Positions 41,682 to 50,293 of a DNA stretch of 64,000 nucleotides are shown piece after piece. Source of the DNA: Epithemia pelagica. Its lineage: Eukaryota; Bacillariophyta; Bacillariophyceae; Surirellales; Surirellaceae. Both the position numbers and the translations under genes were made by a program. Every line of letters begins with the position of its first letter. Positions within the stretch are counted from its first letter, which is position 1. The stretch spans positions 558,001-622,000 of the forward strand of contig OX337240.1 of the NCBI GenBank assembly GCA_946965045.2, given 5' to 3'. The notes under the pieces were generated by a model. That model was given only the letters and a program-made list of their open reading frames with translations. It searched no databases and had not been told where the DNA came from.

Positions 41682-44463
41682 ATGACATCCAGCAACTGCA
41701 ACAAAACGAGTTGTTGTACCCCAAAGGACAAAGATGCTGGGTCTCTTCGAACCTCTTCGACCTGCGCTTCGGCTTCGTCGCCGGTGGTTTCCATTGTGAG
41801 CAACGAGAGTCGTGGTGTCTCGTTTGGAAGATTTACCTTTTTGGGCTTTCTCGTGGCCGTGGCGGGTCTCTTGGGATGGTTGGGCTTCTTTTTGCTGGCC
41901 AACGCCGAACAAAATTTGGTCAATGAACAGTACTACGTCATGACCGCCCGGGCGCTGGAGACTGTGAGGAGTGTGGCAGTACGTAGAGGACGAGTTGGGC
42001 CGTTGGAACATGCGTAGTAACGTGCTGTGTGCCTCATTTTGAACTTTTTTCTCCTCTCCACAGAAATACAAGCTACAATATGGCACTCGCACCATGGCGG
42101 AAGTAGCTGCCTATACGTTCCCCGACGATGAACAATGGCCCTATGTTTGGATCGATGGGTACTGGAAGATTGTTGAAAATGTGCTTCCCACATCCTTAAA
42201 CACGGGAATGAATCTAGCACCCTTGGTAGACCCTGCCAAGGTCAATGTTTCGCAATTTGAAGACTTTGTGTATGGAAAATTTGCCGAGGTATTTCCGGAA
42301 CATCCGTTGATGGGCGCCCGAAGTCATTTCGGAAAAGGAATCTGGGGTAAGCAATCGTTCGTGTTGTTCCTTTGCAGATCAAACTTTCCGCTCACTCACG
42401 TCGTCTTTCTTCACCTGATTTTTCTAGTCATGGACCCTTCGATTGAGACAGAAGACAATCGTTATCACGACACTACGGGAGTGTCCATCCATGGAAGCGA
42501 TCGTGTGTTGCTCGCACCAAAGGTCCAGGGTTCATGGATTGGTGTCATTGACTCCGAGTGGGTCATGATGAATGTACACGGCTTCAACAATCAAGGAAAA
42601 GCTGTTGATTACGTCATGGATTGTGTCGAGGAGCGAGCCCTAGCTGACGACCCGGACTCTTTCAATTGTCAGGCGGTTAGTCCGATGGAGCCGTCCAAGC
42701 CTCCAGCCGAGCATTTGGGCATGTTTGGGTTCGTGGCGACTCCCATCTACCCCGCAAATGACCCAACCACGTGCGTTGGATTCATTTTTGGACTCGTGTA
42801 CTTTTCCGAGCTCTTGGAGGAAATGTATCCTGGAGATTACGAGGGCATTGACTGCGTATTCACCAGCAGTAGTGAGCAAACCTTTACATACTCGTTGCAG
42901 AACGGATCTGGCGTATTCCGGGGACAAGGTGATTTGCACAATGACAAGTACGATGAATTCAAAATGGAGACAGACTTGTTCGAACCCAATACCATGTCTA
43001 AGAAATCTGTGCAATACCACTGCGCTTGCTATCCGAATGATGACTTTGGTGAGATATATGCGACCAAAGCGCCCGCCATTGCCGCCGCTGGGGCAGTGTT
43101 GATTATCTTCTTTGTTTCGGCGCTTTTCTTTTTATACGACAGATGCGTTCGCAAAGAATTCAATGCTCGCAAAGAGCTGCTGGAAGCAAAGCGCAAGTTC
43201 GTACGTTTTGTGAGCCACGAAGTGAGGACTCCCCTCAACTCTGTCGCGATGGGATTGAAGCTGATGCAGGATGAAATGAAAAAGAATAAGGGAGCCACCA
43301 CGTGCAATAATAACGGCGAGTCTTGGGTTGATTTGGTCGACGAAATCCAAAACAACACACAGTGTGCCGTTGACGTGCTTACAGATTTGTTGAATTACGA
43401 CAAGATTGAAAACGGCAAAGGTCTCACGTTGGAGCTAACCGTCATTCCAATCTGGAGTCTGATTGAGAAAACGGTACAGGAGTTCAAGCTACCACTGGCC
43501 TCCAAAGGCATTACGCTGCACTTTGCGCTCCCCATGACGCAAAAGCCGGAAGCGGTCCATCAAAAGGTTGTGGGCGATCGCGTGCGACTGGCGCAAGTGT
43601 TGCGCAACCTCATGAGTAACGCTTGCAAGTTCACTCCCAATGGAGGCGACATTACGGTGGAGGTCCAGTGGGAGGAGTTGCCGCAGCACACAGCATCGAC
43701 GCCACGCGAGTTTGTGGTAAAGGGAAATGAAACGGTCACGGGCAAGTCCTCGGGTGAACTCGTTTTAACCGTCCAAGATACAGGCGCGGGTATGACGCGA
43801 GAGCAATTGAAGAAGCTGTTTGGCCAGGGAGTCCAATTCAATGTCAATGACCTTCAGCACGGCAATGGGTCGGGACTAGGACTGTACATTACCAAGAGTA
43901 TTGTAGAAAGCCACAACGGCCGGCTGACCTGTGATTCGGCCGGTATTGGTTTGGGTACAACGTTTACCATGACGCTTCCTTTGTACAACTTTCCCCAAAG
44001 CAAGCTCGATATTGAATTGGGACAAGGGCCCAGCGTCGAGAAAAATCTGTCCTATGTCGATTGGAAACTTCGCATCTTGGTGGTCGATGACGTTCTCACG
44101 AATCGCAAGTTCCTCGCCCGGCTTTTGTCCAACAAGGGCCACACGGTCGAACAGGCCGAGGATGGCGACATTGCCGTAACCAAAGTCCAAGAGGCGGAGC
44201 AAGCAGGCAGGCCCTTTGACCTCGTCCTGATGGACTACGAAATGCCGACCATGAGCGGACCAACGGCTTCCAAACTTATACGGCAAAATGGCTCTGACGT
44301 CTACATTGCAGGTGTGACAGGCAACCTCATGCCCGAAGATGTCGAGTACTTTCAAGCTTGTGGAGCTGGCGTTGTTCTCTCCAAGCCCTTGAAGATTAGC
44401 GATGTAGAAGACTTGATTGTTGAACAAAACATCACGGGGCGCACTTGCGAGAATAGTACATGA
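41682..44463 (+). CDS. Hybrid histidine kinase, copy A, 5'-truncated, three exons, 871 aa
   Basis: Exons 41682-41978, 42064-42346 and 42428-44463. Domain order: membrane helix 51-73 (FTFLGFLVAVAGLLGWLGFF), an extracellular sensor region of about 300 aa (CHASE-like by position), a second helix (IAAAGAVLIIFFVSALFFLY), a HisKA box FVSHEVRTPLNS with His457, an HATPase with SNACKFTPNGG, DTGAGM and GSGLGLYI, and a receiver domain with VVDDV, the phospho-acceptor Asp796 in VLMDYEMP and SKPLK. It would autophosphorylate on His and pass the phosphate to its own receiver. Copy B starts 45 residues earlier at an ATG that is absent here because the duplication edge removed it. The promoter is also replaced by the flank of the DIRS-like element, so expression is doubtful although catalytic parts are intact. 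Confidence 0.88.
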
Positions 44464-44975
44464 ACAACAATGAGGCCTTGCGCGCTGGGGAGGTTTGTTC
44501 AGGAGTCCATCAAGGCCGCATGTCACGACTTTTACAGAACTCGCCCAATGCCTGTTTTTCTGTCGTATTAGCCATTGGCGAATGCAATCAAACGGGAGAC
44601 GTCATGTTGTAGGGGCAGGTGTCCATCGGACAAGCAACGGCAACAACAGGTCATAAAACTCCGTCCTTGGCCTTGGGCGAAGCAGCTGTTCATGTACCAG
44701 GACACTGCGAGACAAATTTAGAGTAGTAACCGCATTGACTTCTGGACGGGCAATAGTGCTCCACGGCTCGTTCGGGTTGTAAAGTGCCTTTTTTCTCCCT
44801 GCAGTCGTTTATATTGTTTTTTGGATCCACATGGGACGAATGGGTTTTGGATTCGTCTGTTTTTTGGTGACATGGAGAATCACCACAGAGACATAGCTTG
44901 GACGTTGTAGTGTTGTTGGAGTAAATGCTTTTCTTTCCGGGCCGTCTTTACTGGGAGTGTGGTTGGTTCGTTCGT
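44464..44975. other. Convergent intergenic region, copy A
   Basis: 512 bases between kinase and hydrolase 3' ends. It matches copy B 58200-58711 with only scattered differences. No gene. Confidence 0.5.
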
Positions 44976-46448
44976 TTAGGATTCAGTTTGACCAAACAGG
45001 GTTCGTTGAAGCATATTCAGGGTTTGCTTCCACGCCTTGTCGGCGGCTTGGGCTTGATAGGCAAAGGCCTCGTGAGGATTCCAGTCTTGTGCCAGATTGG
45101 TAAACCCATGACGAGCCTGGGACAATTGCAACAAGGAGGTGCGGGCATATCCCAAGTCTTGCAACAAGGCCAAGGCTTGTTCCAAGGATGAGGCCGAAAC
45201 AAAGGGATCCTCCACGCCATGACAAATCAAGACTTCGGCCAATTCGAGTGCTTTCTGAGTCGTGGAATTGGATACGGAGGACGACGAATCAGATGCAGAT
45301 GCATCACGACAGCCATCAAACACCCCATGAAAAGTTGCCATGGCGCGAACCGCGGGGACTTGCAGTTTGGCGACTTGGAGGACGGCATGTCCCCCCAAAC
45401 ACCAGCCCAATACGGCCAGGGGACGACATTCCTGCAGTGTTGAGGATGATGATGATGATTGGACCACGTCCAGAGCGGCTTGCACACGGTCCCGCAACCC
45501 TTGCCGATCCCCGCCCAACAGATTGTCGCGTTCTTGTGTGTATCGCGTACGATCGTCCGCATTCCAGGCCCATCCCGTCTCATCCGACAAGACATCGGCA
45601 ATCAAAACCACCACGTCTTGTCGTTGTTCTTGTGCATCCGACGAGGACGGCTGTGCCACAAATTCATGATTGACAAGGGCCGCCGCCTTGTACAAGAGAA
45701 ACAAATCGTGAGGACCGGCTCCGGTATGAAAGAAAATGACAGCCGGTGTGGTGGTGCTCGTCGCCGAGACGGGAGACGTGTCGTCGTCACGTGAAACAGA
45801 AGAAGAGGGTGGACGACGAATCCAATGACCATACAGGGGTGTGGTGGTTGTCGTGCCATCCTTGTTTGTTGTGGTATACGTATACCGACACTGACACCAT
45901 TCGGCTTCCCACACGGTATCGGAAGTGGCTTCTTCTTGTTTCCATGCCTCCAAGACGGCTTGGGCGTAGGCGACATCTTTGGCCAATTGGGGTTGGCCGT
46001 CCTCTTGTGGTTGACACAGTGTTTGTTCCAACAAACAGGGTGCCGCCACCAAGGATTCTGGATTTAACGACGTCCACTCGGACAATTGAACGCTCGTCGT
46101 GATTGCAGCGTTGTCGTCGTTGTTGCTGCTTTGCAATGCCAAACGAGAGGAAGAAGAAGAAGTTGCCATGGTACCACGAGACCCTGTTCGTGTTCGTCTT
46201 CTTCTTTTTGCGCTTTCACTGCTCACTGGGAGATGCACTTGACTCTTTGTGTCACACCACGAATGGCCGCGATTCGGATAGTGTCTGCGCACTAAAAAGG
46301 CCGCAGTGTGGGGAACCAACCGCCAGGACGAGTCGGATCGAGTCGATGCAACCACAACAACAACACCAACACTACTTGCCAACAACACTGCCTTTATCAA
46401 TACTACTACTGCAACAATCCCAGACGACGAGAACGACAGTATACGCAT
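44976..46448 (-). CDS. Dienelactone-hydrolase-like alpha/beta hydrolase, copy A, 490 aa
   Basis: The catalytic triad fits the dienelactone hydrolase family: nucleophile Cys350 in GWCLGGHA, Asp414 in HGVEDPF and His447 in RHGFTN. DLH enzymes use Cys to open lactone or ester rings; the natural substrate here is unknown. Family members are about 240 aa. Here a 230-residue N-terminal extension comes first, with a hydrophobic start (IVAVVVLIKAVLLASSVGVVVVVA) that could be a signal or targeting peptide, a basic RRRRTR cluster and Ser/Thr-rich linkers. The start is the ATG at 46448. The LINE has inserted about 97 bases upstream of it, displacing the rest of the promoter by 8 kb. Confidence 0.85.
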   Translation of the reverse strand: MRILSFSSSGIVAVVVLIKAVLLASSVGVVVVVASTRSDSSWRLVPHTAAFLVRRHYPNRGHSWCDTKSQVHLPVSSESAKRRRRTRTGSRGTMATSSSSSRLALQSSNNDDNAAITTSVQLSEWTSLNPESLVAAPCLLEQTLCQPQEDGQPQLAKDVAYAQAVLEAWKQEEATSDTVWEAEWCQCRYTYTTTNKDGTTTTTPLYGHWIRRPPSSSVSRDDDTSPVSATSTTTPAVIFFHTGAGPHDLFLLYKAAALVNHEFVAQPSSSDAQEQRQDVVVLIADVLSDETGWAWNADDRTRYTQERDNLLGGDRQGLRDRVQAALDVVQSSSSSSTLQECRPLAVLGWCLGGHAVLQVAKLQVPAVRAMATFHGVFDGCRDASASDSSSSVSNSTTQKALELAEVLICHGVEDPFVSASSLEQALALLQDLGYARTSLLQLSQARHGFTNLAQDWNPHEAFAYQAQAADKAWKQTLNMLQRTLFGQTES

Positions 46449-46528
46449 GATCCTTATCGTTGGTGGGTGTCAACAGCAATGGAGTGATGGCTGCGGATGA
46501 CGGATACTCGAAACTCGAACGCACCTTG

Positions 46529-46545
46529 GTGGATCTTGCAGTTTG
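46529..46545. repeat. LINE target-site duplication, left copy
   Basis: GTGGATCTTGCAGTTTG, identical to 54671-54687; a single copy is present at the empty site 60271-60287 in duplicate B. Confidence 0.97.
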
Positions 46546-46669
46546 GAAAAAAAAAATAAAACTGGAAATCTATTATAACGCTGCCGCACGCACCACGCAT
46601 GATGACGCCGACCGACGCGCCGGGCCTAGAAAACTAGGCGAGGACTAAATAGGGTAGCTTGAGAGGAGC

Positions 46670-49600
46670 TCAAGCTAGTCCAGCATAATGAAGGATGACG
46701 GGACGCCATGTGTTGAGCCAGGTATGTAGTTGTGTGGAAGTGGTTTCGTGAAGGAAATGTGTTGCTGTGGAATCATAAAAGAAGATGCGGTCAGTCGGAG
46801 GAACAGACGGTTGTAAAAGATACAACTCGACAATCTCGCGGCGGGCCTGGTTGAGAGCGGCGGCTTCTCGGGTGGGAGCATTATGGCCATGAACATCAAG
46901 GTTACGACGTGTCCACAGGTTGTGAACATGTTGCCATATGATTTTGATAGTACCGCAAATAGAACGGTGACCAGAAAACTTGATAGGATTCAGTTCATGG
47001 GTAGAAACGAAAGCATCTTGGAGACGGATCCAGTCTTTAACAAAACGACCAAGAAATACTTGATCCCAGCCAACGAGTGTTTGGCGGGTAATCAAGACCT
47101 GATATTGAGGAGGTACAGTTGGGAGAACAATTGGGGTATCAGCTAGCCAAAGGCGCATAACTTCACGGAGAATGGTAGCAAGGTGTGGATCAAATGAGTT
47201 CTCAGTCCAGAACGAATTGAGTTCATCAAACATTGGACCGGTCCAATTCCGTCTAGATGGGCAACGAAGAAAGTGGGAGCGGTTTTCTGGAATGGTTGGA
47301 CAATTAGGGCACATACACGTGTAGTGGGTTGCGTAGTGTTGTTTGAGGGTCCCGACTGGCAGCCAGTTGTGAACATACTTGGTGAGAAAGTGGCGGCGGT
47401 GGAAGTTGGCGCGTATAACGGAACCGTGTGTATCCCAGCAAATCGAATCAAAGACTGCTGGTGACCAATGATGTTTTGTTTGCAGGTACTCGGTAATCAC
47501 CGGATCGCTTGAGAGACGGCGTAGAGTGCTTCTGTAGTTAGAAGTGATGGTCCCAGAAGGGCCATGTAACGCGGCAACAGTGCCAGTAATAAGTGGGCAG
47601 AACCGTGACGAGAGGGTCGAGGGGTAACAGTAATTGCCAGCTAAGCGGTCGGCTTGTACATTCAACTGGGCTTCGAGAGAGAGTGTCTCATATGGATGAT
47701 AACGATCTTGATGTGCTTTGACATGACTGAGCGGAGGAATCGAAGGAAACTGACGCAACGTGTAAATGATCGACTGGTGCAAGTCCCAGTCAGGATCCAT
47801 TGTTGAGTAGGGATATTCAACTTGCCATTCAAGCCTTTGGCTGACAGTCTCAATCATACTTAAGGAGTCCGTGTAGAAATGAAGGTCACCGGGGAGAGGC
47901 TGATGATGAAAAAGGCACAGATGGTAGATGGAACGGAGCAAAGACAAATAACCATAGCTTTCTGCTCGGAACAAAGATGTCCTGAACCCTGGAGCAGGGC
48001 CGGCCAATTCAAACAGGCGTTTGTTATCATGAGAGACGCATACGGCACCGAAACTCCCAGTAAAAAGAGCCACAGAACCATCACTGCATAAGACGAGACC
48101 ATTGTTGAATTGTTCGAACAGAGTAGTAGGAGAGCAACAGAGAACAAATCCGGAAAGAAGATCTTGTTCCCACTTGGGTAGAGTTGTCACATGGGAAGCA
48201 AATGTACTAGGAATTTCTGGTGGTACAGGATCCAGACGGTGACTATACTTGTGGAGAATCCTTTGATTGAATGGAGCAGGTGTCGTTGTGACAGGGACAG
48301 CGGCTGCTGGGACAATGAGAGTGAGTTGGTCCGTCGGTGAGAACCAGCCGTAAAAAGTTTCTTGATAGATACGGTAGTTGGCGCCGTCAAGGATAAACAG
48401 TCGTGAGGATTGTTCACACAAGTAGCAGTGCCATTTCCGAAGTGTTGAATAGCCGGTCTTCAACCATTTGCCCAAAGGCTGATTGAGTTGTCTATCGGTG
48501 TTGCCAGTGGTGAGTGTTGAAAGAAATTTCGGCCACAGGTTCCATGCTTTGGTGCTCGGATAATCTTGGTAGGCTGTTAGTCCTCGTAGAGTAGAATGTT
48601 GTAGTTGTAGACCGAGGGTGGGTGCTAAGGATAGGGATTCCCCGTTGCAGGTAGTAATATCACTAACCAGGGTGATACCGAGGTACAATCGGCATGCATT
48701 GAGCAGTTGAAGATCCAATGGTTTGGTCGTAAATTGCAATGCATGATCCATGACAAACGAATCGGTCTCTCTTTGCAGGGGTATGATGAAATCTTGTGCA
48801 AGTTCAATTCGGCAATCCACAGTAGCTAAGAAGGATCGTAGAGAGGGAAGCCACATCATAGGAGCGAGATGAGGAAGTGGAGTCTTTACATCGTCAAGAA
48901 TAGAGACACTTGTACCTGCGAGCCATTGACCCCAGGACACGGTAATATGAGCAAGATCAGACGGCAAGCCTTGTGACCGTAAGCAAGCAAGGAACATGTA
49001 TACTTGGGAAATACCACGCTCGGTGGTTAAAGATCGGAGACCAATACCTCCATAATCGGGAGAACCGTATACGATAGCATTTGGAGTGCACCTATTATAA
49101 CCGCATTTTGGTAACAGAGCTTTCCTGAATTGTCGTTGAAGGGCTTTACAGTGCTTGTCACAGAGGGATGATGACAGCATTGGGTAGGTAATGCTTGGTA
49201 AGTATACGGAATGATAATACGCCCATGCGTCTGTTCGATTAAACGGGCTCCGTGCCATGACACTGGTATGATGACTGTTTTTCTTGGCTAGAGCATGGAA
49301 GAGACTTCGGTCGGTTGAAGCCGGTGATTTCATTACACCAAGTGTTTTATGGCTTTGATAAGCAGAGAGTTGCTTAAGCGGATGCGGTGAATTGTTGTTG
49401 TTAAACTGTATGCTGATACAAGGTCCAATCTGGCCATTGCAAAGGTACGGTAGCCCATCAATTGTAAAGTCAAAGTATAGGAAGTGATAGGAGCATTTGG
49501 TATCTTCCAAAGCTCCACCCGATACTCGTAGAACATCATTCCACCTTTGTGCATCCTTGGTAGCCTTGACGATGTAATGTTCCGGTGACTGACGCTTGGG

Positions 49601-50293
49601 CAAGTTGAAGTCGTTCGTACTCCCGCTGGTGTCATCCACGAATCCTATCATAAAAACTTGAGCCTCAATCTCTCCTTGTGGAGAACGAAATGTCGCTCCA
49701 TGAGCCTTTTCATCGTACGCATGAAAAAGTACCGAACTGATTACACACCATATTCCTGGAGAGTTTCCTGCTCCCTGTCCGGAACCGTAGATTGGGAAAA
49801 GTTTGCAGTGTTTGTAAAACTTCTCTGATACACCAAGTTGCGTCTTGAGGTAGTATTTTGCATCCTCTAGAGTTGCAGCATTGATAAATACCACTGATCG
49901 ATGCTGGCCATAGGATCGAGATGCTAGACTGCCAAACGACATCACGATTCTGTCGTAGCACGCCGTTGCATCGTAGTCGAGGTGGACTAGCGGCCGTTTG
50001 CTCGCGCGGCTAATCTCATATTGGAACTCTTCCAACATGGCTGGATGGATAGCGTCTTTTCCTGGAACTCCACCGAACTGTTGGGGATGTAAAAGTTGAT
50101 TGTTAGAGCCGTTGCGTATCATCTGTCTCCATTTCACTGCTAGGATCAGGTTATAATCCTGTTCATACAGGTGTATAACTCTTAGACGGTGAATCTGATG
50201 ATTGTTTGGTTCCTTCAATATCATCACGTTGACGATATGTTTCCATCGTGAAAGGCTGTAGCGATGGCTGATAGCTAGATTGAGCATTGCCAC
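46670..50293 (-). CDS. LINE ORF2, reverse transcriptase and RNase H part, 1,207 codons
   Basis: RT motifs: HLDYDATACYDRI (motif A Asp near residue 110), YGSGQGAGNSPGIW and the FVDD box in IGFVDDTSG near 217. RNase H follows near 770: VLCSDGSVA, FRAESYGYLS, YTDSLSMI and LNVQADRLAG. The C-terminal CMCPNCPTIPENRSHFLRCP has the spaced Cys/His of the LINE zinc knuckle. The frame begins inside the endonuclease frame (overlap 50163-50293) but in another phase. The last codons of the endonuclease frame (IEWQVSGN) continue sensibly here as AMLNLAISHRYS, so one indel near 50285 splits what was a single ORF2. Confidence 0.92.
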   Translation of the reverse strand: MAMLNLAISHRYSLSRWKHIVNVMILKEPNNHQIHRLRVIHLYEQDYNLILAVKWRQMIRNGSNNQLLHPQQFGGVPGKDAIHPAMLEEFQYEISRASKRPLVHLDYDATACYDRIVMSFGSLASRSYGQHRSVVFINAATLEDAKYYLKTQLGVSEKFYKHCKLFPIYGSGQGAGNSPGIWCVISSVLFHAYDEKAHGATFRSPQGEIEAQVFMIGFVDDTSGSTNDFNLPKRQSPEHYIVKATKDAQRWNDVLRVSGGALEDTKCSYHFLYFDFTIDGLPYLCNGQIGPCISIQFNNNNSPHPLKQLSAYQSHKTLGVMKSPASTDRSLFHALAKKNSHHTSVMARSPFNRTDAWAYYHSVYLPSITYPMLSSSLCDKHCKALQRQFRKALLPKCGYNRCTPNAIVYGSPDYGGIGLRSLTTERGISQVYMFLACLRSQGLPSDLAHITVSWGQWLAGTSVSILDDVKTPLPHLAPMMWLPSLRSFLATVDCRIELAQDFIIPLQRETDSFVMDHALQFTTKPLDLQLLNACRLYLGITLVSDITTCNGESLSLAPTLGLQLQHSTLRGLTAYQDYPSTKAWNLWPKFLSTLTTGNTDRQLNQPLGKWLKTGYSTLRKWHCYLCEQSSRLFILDGANYRIYQETFYGWFSPTDQLTLIVPAAAVPVTTTPAPFNQRILHKYSHRLDPVPPEIPSTFASHVTTLPKWEQDLLSGFVLCCSPTTLFEQFNNGLVLCSDGSVALFTGSFGAVCVSHDNKRLFELAGPAPGFRTSLFRAESYGYLSLLRSIYHLCLFHHQPLPGDLHFYTDSLSMIETVSQRLEWQVEYPYSTMDPDWDLHQSIIYTLRQFPSIPPLSHVKAHQDRYHPYETLSLEAQLNVQADRLAGNYCYPSTLSSRFCPLITGTVAALHGPSGTITSNYRSTLRRLSSDPVITEYLQTKHHWSPAVFDSICWDTHGSVIRANFHRRHFLTKYVHNWLPVGTLKQHYATHYTCMCPNCPTIPENRSHFLRCPSRRNWTGPMFDELNSFWTENSFDPHLATILREVMRLWLADTPIVLPTVPPQYQVLITRQTLVGWDQVFLGRFVKDWIRLQDAFVSTHELNPIKFSGHRSICGTIKIIWQHVHNLWTRRNLDVHGHNAPTREAAALNQARREIVELYLLQPSVPPTDRIFFYDSTATHFLHETTSTQLHTWLNTWRPVILHYAGLA

